Assembly (NCBI RefSeq): GCF_015207375.1 | Contig: NZ_JADEWY010000025.1 | Coordinates: 1-58,410, forward strand | Direction: 5' to 3' | Origin: Coleofasciculus sp. LEGE 07092 | GTDB lineage: Bacteria > Cyanobacteriota > Cyanobacteriia > Cyanobacteriales > Coleofasciculaceae | Length of the DNA stretch: 58,410 bases | Part shown: piece after piece, positions 17,963-27,645 of the stretch | How positions within the stretch are numbered: position 1 is the first letter of the stretch | Layout: the number at the start of each line of letters is the position of its first letter | Translations under genes and position numbers: made by a program | Notes under the pieces: model-generated | The model's database searches: none | What the model was told of the DNA's origin: nothing | Seen by the model: only the letters and a program-made list of their open reading frames with translations

Positions 17963-19096
17963 ATGGAAATGAATGACTTCCAAATTTTTATGAACTTAAG
18001 TAATACTTGGAACAAAATTCGTTGCAAAATGGAAAAATTACCCCAAGTACGCTTAACCTTTATTGATAGTATGGCAATCCGTCGTCAGGAGGTAGGGGAG
18101 CAGGGTAATTCTGTAAAGACGCAATTGATCGCGTCTACTTGTGTCTGCCGATGGGGAGGCGTTGCTGTCGGGCTAAGTTTGCTAATGCTAGGAGGCATCG
18201 TTGTACCACCCGTGGCTGAATCGGTAGGTGTTGTGGAGGAGGGTGCAGGAGGGGAAGTGGGGAGAAGGGAGTACATTGCCCAGTCTCTGCCGCCGCTAAA
18301 ACCGACACAACCTGCCGCACTCGAGAAGCTTAACCAAGGACTGGCTTTAATTCAACAGAACAAGTTGCCTGAAGCGATCGCTGCTTTTCGGGAAGCGGCT
18401 CAACTGAACCCAAAGCTAGCGCCAGCGCACTACAATCTGGGGTTAGCGTTGCGGCAGGCGGGGCAGTTGCAGGAAGCGGCGGATGCTTTTTATCAAGCCA
18501 CTCAGATAGATCCTGATTTTGCTCTAGCTTTTGCGAATTTAGGTGCGGCTCTCTTGGAGGGTAATAATGTGCAACAGGCGCGAAATTACCTGCTCAAGGC
18601 GATTGAACTCAACCCTAACTTGGGTGTTGCCCATTATAACTATGGTCTGGTACTCTCGCAGTCGGGAGAACTTGAAGAAGCGATCGCGGCGTTTAAACGG
18701 GCGATGGAGTTAAGCCGGAATGCTCCAGAACCTGCTTACCATCTGGGGTTGGCTTATTGGCAGCAGGGGAAGATGGATGAGGCAAAAAAGGCGTTGCAGC
18801 AAGCGATTAAAATTAGCCCCAAGTACCCAGAGGCTTACTATAGTTTGGGTTCGATATTATTTCATCAGGGAGATTTGGATGGTGCTCTTCAAGCCTTTCG
18901 GCAAGCTGCTGAGAGTAATTCTGACTATGCGAATGCTTACTATGGGGCGGGTTTGGTATTTTTGCACCAGAATCGGTTGAGTGATGCCCAACAAGTTTTA
19001 GAATATGCCAGAGAGCTTTACACTGCCCAAGGTAATGCTGAGTGGGCGGACAATGCTGAGGCTCTGCTGGAGCGATCGCAAAATTCTACTCCTTAG
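17963..19096 (+). CDS. TPR-repeat protein with N-terminal membrane anchor
   Basis: 377 residues. A polar N-terminus precedes one hydrophobic segment (about 63-80, GGVAVGLSLLMLGGIVV) that may be a signal anchor, then a low-complexity Gly/Glu stretch and about seven tetratricopeptide repeats (from about 125: LNQGLALIQQNKLPEAIAAF, YNLGLALRQAGQLQEAADAF and so on). TPR arrays are protein-protein scaffolds; no partner is suggested by the neighbours. The first ATG (17963) gives a long leader, and internal Met codons (for example residue 37) are possible starts. It probably lies outside the cytoplasm, facing the periplasm. Confidence 0.8.
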   Translation: MEMNDFQIFMNLSNTWNKIRCKMEKLPQVRLTFIDSMAIRRQEVGEQGNSVKTQLIASTCVCRWGGVAVGLSLLMLGGIVVPPVAESVGVVEEGAGGEVGRREYIAQSLPPLKPTQPAALEKLNQGLALIQQNKLPEAIAAFREAAQLNPKLAPAHYNLGLALRQAGQLQEAADAFYQATQIDPDFALAFANLGAALLEGNNVQQARNYLLKAIELNPNLGVAHYNYGLVLSQSGELEEAIAAFKRAMELSRNAPEPAYHLGLAYWQQGKMDEAKKALQQAIKISPKYPEAYYSLGSILFHQGDLDGALQAFRQAAESNSDYANAYYGAGLVFLHQNRLSDAQQVLEYARELYTAQGNAEWADNAEALLERSQNSTP

Positions 19097-19535
19097 AACA
19101 GTGATTCGAGAGGGATATCGACAGGTAAAATAACTCTCTTTCGGATAATTATAAAGAAATATTACAATCAACTCGATCCGAATCCTAGCAAGAATTTGCA
19201 AGAGAACGTCCGTTACTAGCTGGAATGGCAGCAATTCAAGCTGGAAGGGGCTTTTGTAATCTTTGATTCGATATAATTGGAACAAACTACTATAGGATAT
19301 GGGGTGAAAGGCAGAAGCAATGATGCCTGTTGATGAGCAGATTTAGGTTTTAGAGTTGAAACAGCTCCAAGGATGTCTTGTTACGGCAGCACAACGTGTC
19401 GTCACCGCTCAGAAAACCCTGAGTGTCATATTGATCGTTGTTTTGTGACTATCAACGATGGGAGCCTTTTAGAACTATTCAGATAATGAAATCATCACGC
19501 AGCAGAATCTCTACTGAACTTATCGGAGTAAGGGA
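19097..19535. other. 439-base intergenic region upstream of the polysaccharide locus
   Basis: No supported gene. A 7-bp hairpin (ATCGTTG 19434-19440 with CAACGAT 19453-19459) lies about 80 bases before the sugar-transferase start and may be part of its leader or a terminator for an upstream transcript. GGAG lies 10 bases before the ATG at 19536. Confidence 0.5.
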
Positions 19536-20978
19536 ATGCCCCAAGATTATTCGGTTAGTAGGATCGATCTCCGCGCTCCACTAATTGCTAAACTTCGTCG
19601 CGGGTTAGGTTTAGGTTGGCTTCGGGTATTAGTTCTCGTCATCTTGGACAGCCTGACGCTGTCTTTGGCGTGGATAATTGCGGATACCCTGGGGACACCG
19701 GTTAATTCTTTTCAGCTATTGGGGGGTACGACTCAACACTCAGAGAGCTTTTTGCTACCCATCGTCATGATTTACCTGGGAATTCTGGCTGCGTCAGGAC
19801 TTTACAGCACGGATGATAGACGCCGCAGTTTCTTGAGTCTGTTCAAAGCCTTAACATTGGGGCAGATTGTGCTGCTCAATATTGTTTTTTTCTACGAACC
19901 CAACCTGGTTATAGCCCGCTCAACCTTCTTAATTGCTTGGTTGCTGTCTCTGGCGTTTGTCTTTGCAGAACGGTTCCTGCTGCATACGGTGATTGTGAAC
20001 TTACGTCAACAAGGAAGTTTACGTCAAACGGTTTTTTTGATTGGCAACCCAGGGGATATCGAGAAAGCCCGGAAGCGATTGGATAAATCTGCCCAGTTTG
20101 ATGTTAAAGGTGAGGCGGACTTAGCGGTCAGGAGTAATTCTAAAGAGTGGACTCGCACTCTCGAAAGTATTCAGAAATCAGGGATTAATGAAGTTTTTAT
20201 TTGCTCCTGGGATTCGATTGAAGATCCAATTTTTCTGTTTTGGGAATTGAAGAATGCTGGGCTTGATTTGCGGGTTTTGCCGGTGAGTTTGGAGTTGCCG
20301 AGTCAGTGGACGGAAGTTAAGATGATTGATGGGTTTACGACGATTCGGTTTCGCTCACCGCCGATTGTGGGGAGTGATTTCTGGATAAAGCGTGGCTTTG
20401 ATTTGGTGGCTTCAGTGACGATTGTGTTGTTGATTAGTCCTTTGCTTTTGGCGATCACTATTTTGATCAAGTTTGATTCTCCAGGTCCTATCTTTTACAA
20501 GCAAGAACGGGTGGGTTTGAAGGGGCGTCGCTTTAAGGTGTGGAAGTTCCGCACTATGGTGGTGAATGCGGATAAGTTGCAGAAGGAACTGGAGGCGAAG
20601 AATGAGATGAAGGGGGGGATATTGTTTAAGTTGAAGGATGACCCCCGGATTACCCGTATTGGCAGATTTTTGCGGCAGTACAGTTTGGATGAGTTACCGC
20701 AGTTGATTAATGTTTTAATGGGGAAAATGAGTTTGGTGGGTCCGCGTCCTTTGCCGATGCGAGATGTGGAACGGTTTGAGGATCATCATCAGATTCGCCA
20801 TGAGGTGTTGCCAGGGATAACGGGGTTATGGCAGATTTCGGGGCGCTCGAATGTAGAGGATTCTGAGGAGGTGTTTCGGTTGGATATGGCGTATATTCAG
20901 AATTGGTCGCTGTCGCTGGATTTTCAGATTTTGTTGCAGACGGTTAAGGTGGTGTTTGGGAAGGAGGGGGCTTATTAG
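19536..20978 (+). CDS. Exopolysaccharide polyprenyl glycosylphosphotransferase (WcaJ/CpsE-like)
   Basis: Transfers the first sugar-1-phosphate (typically glucose or galactose) to undecaprenyl phosphate, initiating a polysaccharide repeat unit. The 480 residues have four or five N-terminal membrane segments, a CoA-binding-like middle domain (VFLIGNPGDIEKARK) and the C-terminal bacterial sugar-transferase domain (from about 285: KRGFDLVASVTIVLL, PGPIFYKQERVGLKGRRFKV, KFRTM, and later SLDELPQLINVLMGKMSLVG, PRPLP). The gene runs toward the minus-strand cluster and ends 58 bases from the first sulfotransferase stop. A well-placed GGAG precedes the ATG. It almost certainly works with that cluster. 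Confidence 0.92.
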   Translation: MPQDYSVSRIDLRAPLIAKLRRGLGLGWLRVLVLVILDSLTLSLAWIIADTLGTPVNSFQLLGGTTQHSESFLLPIVMIYLGILAASGLYSTDDRRRSFLSLFKALTLGQIVLLNIVFFYEPNLVIARSTFLIAWLLSLAFVFAERFLLHTVIVNLRQQGSLRQTVFLIGNPGDIEKARKRLDKSAQFDVKGEADLAVRSNSKEWTRTLESIQKSGINEVFICSWDSIEDPIFLFWELKNAGLDLRVLPVSLELPSQWTEVKMIDGFTTIRFRSPPIVGSDFWIKRGFDLVASVTIVLLISPLLLAITILIKFDSPGPIFYKQERVGLKGRRFKVWKFRTMVVNADKLQKELEAKNEMKGGILFKLKDDPRITRIGRFLRQYSLDELPQLINVLMGKMSLVGPRPLPMRDVERFEDHHQIRHEVLPGITGLWQISGRSNVEDSEEVFRLDMAYIQNWSLSLDFQILLQTVKVVFGKEGAY

Positions 20979-21035
20979 AGGATTGGGGATTGGGGTTTCA
21001 AGCTTACCCCATCCTTAACTCAGCACAGCGATGTG

Positions 21036-21896
21036 TTAATCTAGCCATTTTGAAAGATCTCGCTGGAGCAAATCTTGCAGTTTTAAAATGTCTTCTCGGT
21101 ACAGTTCAATGAGCTGCTGGCGGATTTCTGGAGGGAGTTGGGGATATTTTTCTAAGTTGCTGTTTCTTATACTAATATAGGTACGATAAATCGGCTCCCT
21201 TAAGCTTTGAGGGATAAGGGTTTTGAGAGTTCGATTATTTTTTAAAGTCTTTATTAAATCATAAAGAAGTTTATTTTTAGGAATTCCTCCTTTATTGGAA
21301 ATAATAGATTTATCAATCACGAACTTCTCATCTACACCCAAAAATCTAAAAATATCCTGTAATAAGCTATCTGGCTCGGTTATGAGATCTTCATGAAGAT
21401 AAATTTTTATCTGATCTCGGTCAAACAATCTAAAATACTGCTTAAGTTGACCGTAGTAATATCGACCTTTAATATTTCCAGAACGGTTTTGAATTGTTTG
21501 AACAAACCCATCGAGTATTTGCTGTTTACTACTACCTGTTAATTTACTACGATGAATCATTAAATAAAGCGAATAGGCTGCCTCAGAGGGGTTTCGTAGA
21601 ATAGCGATCAACTTAGCGTTGGGTATGTAATGGTGTATACGTTCAGAAGCAATTTTTGGAAATGCCAGGTAGGTAGTCGATGATTCTCCAATGGCTATTT
21701 CGTCAGAGACTCCTTGAAAGAGGGCATGATAATCGTCCAGATTGGTGATTTTACGATTTGCTTGACCCTTGTAGGAAAAAAAATGTGGTTCCTTTAGGGG
21801 ACTCATATAAACTTGTGGATGTTGAGCTAGATAGTTGTGGAGTGTAGTTGTCCCAGACTTCATTGCACCGATAACCAGAAAATTAGGCATTGTCAT
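21036..21896 (-). CDS. Sulfotransferase (PAPS-dependent, HS-NST-like) 1
   Basis: 286 residues of the sulfotransferase family resembling heparan-sulfate N-deacetylase/sulfotransferase domains. PNFLVIGAMKSGTTTLHNYL (4-23) contains the 5'-phosphosulfate loop, the conserved KEPHFF follows, and AILRNPSEAAYSLY is the 3'-phosphate-binding segment. It probably transfers sulfate from PAPS to a sugar hydroxyl of the polysaccharide made by this cluster. Its N-terminus and C-terminus (KLQDLLQRDLSKWL) match the two sulfotransferases at 32.7-34.5 kb, so the three are paralogues. Last gene of the minus-strand block. Confidence 0.88.
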   Translation of the reverse strand: MTMPNFLVIGAMKSGTTTLHNYLAQHPQVYMSPLKEPHFFSYKGQANRKITNLDDYHALFQGVSDEIAIGESSTTYLAFPKIASERIHHYIPNAKLIAILRNPSEAAYSLYLMIHRSKLTGSSKQQILDGFVQTIQNRSGNIKGRYYYGQLKQYFRLFDRDQIKIYLHEDLITEPDSLLQDIFRFLGVDEKFVIDKSIISNKGGIPKNKLLYDLIKTLKNNRTLKTLIPQSLREPIYRTYISIRNSNLEKYPQLPPEIRQQLIELYREDILKLQDLLQRDLSKWLD

Positions 21897-21948
21897 AGAA
21901 TTATCTCCTTGATGTTATCAGTAGAACTTAATATCCCTAAAATAATCT

Positions 21949-22707
21949 CTAATCAACTTTAGACGATCCTAGTCGCTGCCTCAGCACCAACCAAATAAAG
22001 TGGGGATTGCCTAGTATATAACGCTGCCACAAGCGGTTTGGCTCTACTAGTAGGCGAAAAAACCACTCCAGACCTGTTTTCTGCATCCAGATTGGTGCTC
22101 GCTTCACCATATCAGCAACCAGCTCGAAGCTAACGCCAATCCCGATAGAAATTGGCACTCCTAATTCTTTATAGTTGGCGTAGATCCATTTTTCTTGTTT
22201 AGGAGCACCCAGTCCGACAAAGAGAATATGGGGTGACGCCGTTTTAATTTTGGAGTTGATCAGTGCTAGTTCTTCGGGATTTGACTCAAATCCATAGGGT
22301 GGACAGTGAGTGCCAACAATTTGGAGTCCTGGATGCCGTGTTTGGAGAGTTTCTTTGACTTTTTCGGCTGCGCCAGGGCGACCGCCTAGCAAAAATATTT
22401 TTAGTCCTTTTTCTGGTGCGATCGCGCAGAGTCTTTCAAATAGATCAGTGCCGTTGACGCGACCTTGAAGCGGGGTTTGCAAAAACTTGGCAGCCCAGAG
22501 TAGTGAAACACCGTCTGGGACTACTAGAAAAGCTTTGCGATAGATCTCGCGAAACTGGACATCTTTCTGTAGGGTCAGAATGTGTTGTGCATTTGGTGTT
22601 ACCACATATTCTGGTGTACCATCTGAAAGTGCGTAGTGTGCGATCGCTTCGACAACTTCGTCAAAGGCATATCCGTCGATGTCAATACCACAGATATTAA
22701 CTTTCAT
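21949..22707 (-). CDS. WecG/TagA/CpsF family glycosyltransferase
   Basis: GT26 family enzyme that adds a sugar (N-acetylmannosamine or its uronic acid, or glucose in EPS systems) to a lipid-linked acceptor. Family marks in the about 252 residues: GIDIDGYAFDEVVEAIAHYA, TPNAQHILTLQKD, VPDGVSLLWAAKFL, RVNGTDLFERL, and GLGAPKQEKWI near the C-terminus. I chose the ATG at 22707 (MKVNICGI) because homologues start there; 22740 is a longer possibility. It is separated from the sulfotransferase downstream by 52 bases and from the next upstream gene by about 200 bases. Confidence 0.9.
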   Translation of the reverse strand: MKVNICGIDIDGYAFDEVVEAIAHYALSDGTPEYVVTPNAQHILTLQKDVQFREIYRKAFLVVPDGVSLLWAAKFLQTPLQGRVNGTDLFERLCAIAPEKGLKIFLLGGRPGAAEKVKETLQTRHPGLQIVGTHCPPYGFESNPEELALINSKIKTASPHILFVGLGAPKQEKWIYANYKELGVPISIGIGVSFELVADMVKRAPIWMQKTGLEWFFRLLVEPNRLWQRYILGNPHFIWLVLRQRLGSSKVD

Positions 22708-22911
22708 ACAATACTTTAAGGGTGAACGTCTAATCCGCAAAGCTACATTAACTGTATGTAAAATTAAAAAGCAAAATTGTAGGAATTAATCTAAAGCTTG
22801 AGGATGAAATTAAAGTTCAGTTTAAAGGGTTATTAAGTTGTCGCTACTGAATAATCTTTGCAAATTTTTTATGACTTACTAGATTTCTGAACAAAAACCC
22901 AAGCAAGTCAA

Positions 22912-23640
22912 TCATTTGTACCTCTTCAAGTACCTCCAATAAAACTTTCTCGGAATACTAAAAAAGTCATATTCTAGCTGCCGGAACCATGAGAAAGAGT
23001 TGTTTCCCCACTCAACAGGAAATTCATAACCCCACTTCTTCATAAAAGGACTAAAAACTTCCCTAGCATGATTTTGGATATCGGGTGTATAAAAACTAAA
23101 AGAGCAGTTTTTATCCTTGCTTTTTGTCTTATTGACATTAGGCAATGGTCGCTTTTGTTCTATTCCTATTAATTTAAGGGCTTGATCAAAATCATTTTGT
23201 ATATATTCAAAGCGAATCACAAAGTCATATTTTTTATGAGCTAAACAACTCCAGTTATCATAGGTAAATTTATAGTATTTTTTAAAAAAAGCTGGAAAAT
23301 CGGCATTTTTATTATTTATAAAATTGAATTGCGATAATTGATATTTTGATATCCATCCTCCATTACTTTTCCAATTTTTGGGATTAGTATACACTCCCCA
23401 ATTATCATCTTTCATTTGCACGTATTGGCTAACAACTACATCTAAGGGGTTTCTGATACATGAAAAAACAAAGTATTTTTTTTCCTCAGAATTAGCAATT
23501 TTTAAAAATTCATGATACGGAGAATGCTTACTTAATATTTTTTGTCCATCATACTGCTCACAAAGTTCCCTACCTATGCTGGTTGAGCCGCTACGAGGTA
23601 GCTGAATAAAAAGATACCTATGTTTATGACTAATGATCAT
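22912..23640 (-). CDS. Sulfotransferase family 2-like protein
   Basis: About 242 residues from the ATG at 23640; a TTG at 23661 would extend it. YLFIQLPRSGSTSIGRELCE holds the 5'-phosphosulfate-binding PRSGSTS loop, and FSCIRNPLDVVVSQYVQM is the 3'-phosphate segment with the RNP-D-S pattern. This is a different subgroup from the three GA-KSGTT paralogues and resembles carbohydrate sulfotransferases of the type 2 family. It probably sulfates another position of the same glycan. The gene is markedly AT-rich with many Lys and Phe codons, unlike its neighbours, which suggests separate acquisition. Confidence 0.75.
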   Translation of the reverse strand: MIISHKHRYLFIQLPRSGSTSIGRELCEQYDGQKILSKHSPYHEFLKIANSEEKKYFVFSCIRNPLDVVVSQYVQMKDDNWGVYTNPKNWKSNGGWISKYQLSQFNFINNKNADFPAFFKKYYKFTYDNWSCLAHKKYDFVIRFEYIQNDFDQALKLIGIEQKRPLPNVNKTKSKDKNCSFSFYTPDIQNHAREVFSPFMKKWGYEFPVEWGNNSFSWFRQLEYDFFSIPRKFYWRYLKRYK

Positions 23641-23698
23641 AAAAAAGTTCCCAATTGACAAACACTATTCACCAGGATACTATTGCTGTTTGATTATT

Positions 23699-25000
23699 CT
23701 ACCAGGCAATACCTTGGTAATCCAAATCTTTAATGGGTTCTATAAAAATACCTGCAAGGTCTAAAATCTTAGTATCCTTAGGCGCTTCGAGTAACACCTG
23801 ACGAAACTCAGGGCTAGCATAGGTGACTACTATCAATTCTGCCCCTTCCAGAGCCTGCTGAGGTTCTGCAACCAGAAGAGTCTCAAAGTGAGGGATGTTA
23901 CGTTGAATGTAAGCTAGGTTGGTTCCCATAAGCCAAGCCTGCTGAACTGCCTTGTCGTAAATTTTTACCTCGCAGCCTTCTCCAATCAAACGCTTCACTA
24001 GCAGTACCGCAGGGCTTTCTCGGAGATCGTCTGTACCGGATTTGAACGCTAAACCGAAGACTGCTATTCGGCGAACTCCAGAGCGAAGTATCTCTTTTGC
24101 CGCTAAATCGATTTGCAGGTTATTGGTGGTGGGGATTGTGTTCAGCAGGGGAACTGGAACATCCATCGTCTTTGCACAATAAAGTAATGCTCTCAAGTCT
24201 TTGGGCAGACAAGAACCCCCGTAGGCAAAACCAGGGCGCATATAGACAGGCGAGACGTTGAGTTTTGTGTCTTGCACGATAATATTCATCACATCCCGTC
24301 CATCGATGCCAAAACCTTTGGAAATTCGTCCAATTTCATTGGCAAACGATATTTTGGCAGCGTGCCAGGTGTTGGCAACAAATTTAACCATTTCTGCCAC
24401 TGCGGGTTTTGCCACGATTATGGGCGCATCTACCTTGGCATACATCTGCCGCACCACCTCTTCTGCTACTGGGTCTTCAGTGCCAATAATAGTATACGGT
24501 GGGGCGTCATAATCACGGATAGCTGAACCTTCGCGTAAAAATTCGGGGTTAAAGGCTAGGTGTACAGATTCGGCTCCAACAATATCCTCGAGTATAGTGT
24601 GGCATTGCTCCAGAGTACCTGGAGGTACAGTACTCCTCAGCACAATCCCATGAGGTGCCGACTTTTTACGAATTGCTGCGCCAATTTCTTTACAAACACC
24701 AAAAACGTAACTGAGATCAGTTTCTCCTCTCTCAGTTGAGGGTGTACCGACACTGATTAAGGAAGCGTCTGAGGCAAGCACGGCTTCTTCTGCATCTGTG
24801 GTAGCCCGGATACGATTCGTTGCAACTCCTTCAGTTAATAATTCACCTAGCCCTGGCTCTACAATAGGAGATTTACCCGCATTAACTAAGGCAACTTTCT
24901 CAGGGCTGACATCGACGCCGATTACCTCATGTCCATCGCGAGCAAAGCAGGCGGCGGTGACTGCACCAACATATCCAAGACCAAATATACTAATTTTCAC
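23699..25000 (-). CDS. algD: GDP-mannose 6-dehydrogenase-like nucleotide-sugar dehydrogenase
   Basis: Oxidises a nucleotide sugar twice to a uronic acid. The 433 residues have the Rossmann loop GLGYVG (7-12), VGTPS, the substrate segment NPEFLREGSA, the NTWHAAKISFANEIGR helix and the catalytic Cys264 in GGSCLPKDLR. The NTWHA-K and PGFAYGGSCLPKD forms favour AlgD-type GDP-mannose dehydrogenase over UDP-glucose dehydrogenase (usually GGSCFPKD), as does the length (AlgD about 436). Product therefore probably GDP-mannuronate, a donor for an acidic polysaccharide; a UDP-sugar substrate is not excluded. The ATG at 25000 follows a GGAGGA-like ribosome site. Confidence 0.8.
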   Translation of the reverse strand: MKISIFGLGYVGAVTAACFARDGHEVIGVDVSPEKVALVNAGKSPIVEPGLGELLTEGVATNRIRATTDAEEAVLASDASLISVGTPSTERGETDLSYVFGVCKEIGAAIRKKSAPHGIVLRSTVPPGTLEQCHTILEDIVGAESVHLAFNPEFLREGSAIRDYDAPPYTIIGTEDPVAEEVVRQMYAKVDAPIIVAKPAVAEMVKFVANTWHAAKISFANEIGRISKGFGIDGRDVMNIIVQDTKLNVSPVYMRPGFAYGGSCLPKDLRALLYCAKTMDVPVPLLNTIPTTNNLQIDLAAKEILRSGVRRIAVFGLAFKSGTDDLRESPAVLLVKRLIGEGCEVKIYDKAVQQAWLMGTNLAYIQRNIPHFETLLVAEPQQALEGAELIVVTYASPEFRQVLLEAPKDTKILDLAGIFIEPIKDLDYQGIAW

Positions 25001-25066
25001 TGAAGTCCTCCAAAAAGTTTATGAACAAAGCAAATGATGCTTTGGGTGTAACAAATCTGTAGCCCT

Positions 25067-26224
25067 TCACATTTCATTAATTGCGCGGGCTACATCAGCG
25101 ATGAAGTTGTCTTGGCGAGTTTGAGCCCAAGTTAATGCCTCCTCGGAAGCTTGCTGTGTAGCTGGAGAATTAACGGCTGAAACTAGAAGATTGGCAAAAT
25201 CCTCTGGGTTTTCGGCAATTTTAACGGTTGAGGGAGGGTCAGAAATTCCCCGGAGAGCAATGGGAGTTGCGACGATGGAGGAACCTGAAGCGATCGCATC
25301 TAATGTTTTGATTTGTATACCACTACCGCTAAGGATAGGAATTGCCATCACTTTCGCTTGTGCCATGAACTCTTGGGCATCTGGTACATAACCTCGATAA
25401 TTAATATTAGGGTATTTTCCTACTAGCCAATCTCCACCCTTACCAGCAATATGAATCGATAGGCTAGATGGTAAGTGAGGATAAACTAATTGAAGAAACC
25501 ATTGCAGTCCTTCCTCATTTGCCCTCCATGACCAGCTACCCAGAATTCCAATATCACATTGTTTGCTTACTGAAGCGATTGGTTTCAACTTATCTAATCC
25601 GGGAGGTATGCCAAATACTCTGACTTTACCAACGTTCTCAAGACTAGAAAAATACTTAGCGTCATGGGGCGTGTATGCCCAAAGTTCATTGAGAGAGGCG
25701 GCTAATCTGTCTTCCATGTCTTTAACCAAACGAGCCTCTCGTCTGTAGATCCAACTTGAAACCAAGTTGCCTGCGCTCTTGGAGCTTTCTAAATAAATTT
25801 CATGTTCAATGTTGTGAGCAATTAACGCCGTTTTATATTTAGATTCAATAAAATGGTTAAGCCATTCTAAGCGGGAGTGGTCTATGATAACAACATCATA
25901 ATTTTCCTTTGACAGCTTTTCTTTGACAGTATTTATATAAGCTCTAGAATAATATTTCCCAGCCGAGTAGGGAAGGTTTTTTAGAAGACTTGAAATTAAC
26001 CATATAGTTGAATAAAGCTTCGTCCTTTTTGACTCTATATACCGTTGACCGATAACTATTTCCTGGGGACTTTTTTCAAAAGACAGGTCATCTTTTCGAG
26101 AATACCCTAAAACTGATACTTCATGTCCGCTTTTGGTAAGAGCATCGATAAAAGCTTGTGTAGAAATCTCCCCCCCAAGTTGTTTCTTTCTAGCCAGTAT
26201 TGTTGTTAAAAAAAGTATCTTCAT
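25067..26224 (-). CDS. GT4-type glycosyltransferase A
   Basis: About 385 residues, GT-B fold. The N-terminus MKILFLTTILARKKQLGGEI resembles the acceptor-side Rossmann domain. The donor side has ILGSWSWRANEEGLQWFL and SGSGIQIKTLDAIASGSSIV, which contains the Glu/Asp-x7-type nucleotide-sugar contact of GT4. I start at the ATG at 26224 (MKILFL), ten codons inside the longest frame, as homologues do. Donor and linkage cannot be read from sequence. It is part of the minus-strand polysaccharide block, 67 bases from algD. Confidence 0.85.
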   Translation of the reverse strand: MKILFLTTILARKKQLGGEISTQAFIDALTKSGHEVSVLGYSRKDDLSFEKSPQEIVIGQRYIESKRTKLYSTIWLISSLLKNLPYSAGKYYSRAYINTVKEKLSKENYDVVIIDHSRLEWLNHFIESKYKTALIAHNIEHEIYLESSKSAGNLVSSWIYRREARLVKDMEDRLAASLNELWAYTPHDAKYFSSLENVGKVRVFGIPPGLDKLKPIASVSKQCDIGILGSWSWRANEEGLQWFLQLVYPHLPSSLSIHIAGKGGDWLVGKYPNINYRGYVPDAQEFMAQAKVMAIPILSGSGIQIKTLDAIASGSSIVATPIALRGISDPPSTVKIAENPEDFANLLVSAVNSPATQQASEEALTWAQTRQDNFIADVARAINEM

Positions 26225-26302
26225 AAGAGTGAAATTTGTTAGGCTAATAAACAAAAAATTTTCAGTTCAACCTCAACCCTAAACCTCGGCTATAGGCTTT
26301 AT

Positions 26303-27565
26303 CTATATATATTTAAAAATTGTCTTAGCATAATTTTCAGCAGAATTTTGTTTTGCAAAGGATTTCATACTAGAAAAATCACAAAATTCTGTGGAAGGGC
26401 TAACCAGAAACTGAGTCAATCCTTTGGCTATTTCTGAGGGTACGCTTGAATCAACCGTAATTCCAAGTTTATGCTGTTTAACCATCTGTCCCATCAAACC
26501 ATAATTTGAAGCTAGTACGGGTTTTTGAGCCGCAGCAGCACGAACGAGAATTGCACTCATACCAATATGATGTATGTAGGGGGCTAAAATGACATCTGTT
26601 ACCTGGAAATAAGGCTGGATTTCTTGATCGGGTACAAATTGGTCGTGGCTAATAATCTGTATAGGTAAAGCTTCAGCAAGCTCTGTGATTCGAGTTTTTA
26701 TAAGAGGTTCAGAACCTATTGGTCCGACTAACAAAAGGCAAAGTTGTTGACAAAGCTCAGAGGGTAAAAGCTCAATAGCATCTAAGAGCTGATAAATCCC
26801 TTTCCGCTTCTGGAGTACCCCAAACATTAAAAAAACTTTTTTGTCTGGATCAATTCCTAAAGTTTGTCTCATTTTTTGGGATTGAGTCTCAGAAGTATTG
26901 TATATTTGAACTGGGTCTGGTAAGTATATAGCTTTGACATTACCCTTGAATTTCCTGATACGCTCTGCTGCAAAAGGATCGAGACAGAATAAGGTCTGAA
27001 AATTGGAATTTCGGAGAAGGCGGGAAAGGACAAAATTGTCCCTTCGTTGCAAGATTAGTTCATGTCCTGAAGGCATAAATTCTGCAAATTCACTGTAGTG
27101 AAAGATAGGTCTGAAATAGATACCTGAAAAAGGACAAGGGGGTCTTCGTCTCAACGCTAGAGACAAGAGTATAGAATCAAAATACATGAGCAAGCATTGA
27201 GTAGACCCTAGCTGTTTAGCGTACTTGTAGAACAAATTCCACTCTTGAAAGGAACGGACAATACGGTTCAAACTAGAATCTTCAAATTTGAGAAGAGCTT
27301 CTTCTTCTGGAGAAATAGCCACAAAATTAATGTTATTCTCTGCATCCTTTAAAGCTATATCAATGACATCAGGATGCAACTCCAGAAATTTGGGTGTTAC
27401 GAGAACATCTAGCCTTCCTGGAAGTTTGTGTTCGCTCCAGTATTTGACTAAATGCAGGATGTAGCCAGCGTGATGACCCGTAAAAAAGAGATCGAATAAG
27501 AGAAGCTTGCGATCGCCACTAGCTCTACTGCTATTCAGCCGAAAATCTTTAGTTTTGCTAGACAT
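26303..27565 (-). CDS. GT4-type glycosyltransferase B
   Basis: About 420 residues from the ATG at 27565, which has an AGAG eight bases upstream; the longest frame begins with TTG at 27592. The N-terminus has LLLFDLFFTGHHAGYILHLV, and the C-terminal donor half has VFLMFGVLQKRKGIYQLLDA, then YIHHIGMSAILVRAAAAQKP, a variant of the GT4 E-x7-E region in which the first Glu is not obvious. Sugar specificity unknown. It sits between two other GT4 genes in the same orientation. Confidence 0.75.
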   Translation of the reverse strand: MSSKTKDFRLNSSRASGDRKLLLFDLFFTGHHAGYILHLVKYWSEHKLPGRLDVLVTPKFLELHPDVIDIALKDAENNINFVAISPEEEALLKFEDSSLNRIVRSFQEWNLFYKYAKQLGSTQCLLMYFDSILLSLALRRRPPCPFSGIYFRPIFHYSEFAEFMPSGHELILQRRDNFVLSRLLRNSNFQTLFCLDPFAAERIRKFKGNVKAIYLPDPVQIYNTSETQSQKMRQTLGIDPDKKVFLMFGVLQKRKGIYQLLDAIELLPSELCQQLCLLLVGPIGSEPLIKTRITELAEALPIQIISHDQFVPDQEIQPYFQVTDVILAPYIHHIGMSAILVRAAAAQKPVLASNYGLMGQMVKQHKLGITVDSSVPSEIAKGLTQFLVSPSTEFCDFSSMKSFAKQNSAENYAKTIFKYI

Positions 27566-27645
27566 GGGTGTCTCTTGGTTATTTTGTTGCAACTCTACTT
27601 CTTTATATAAAAAATTACGGCTGCGAACAAGTCTCTAGTCGGCTA

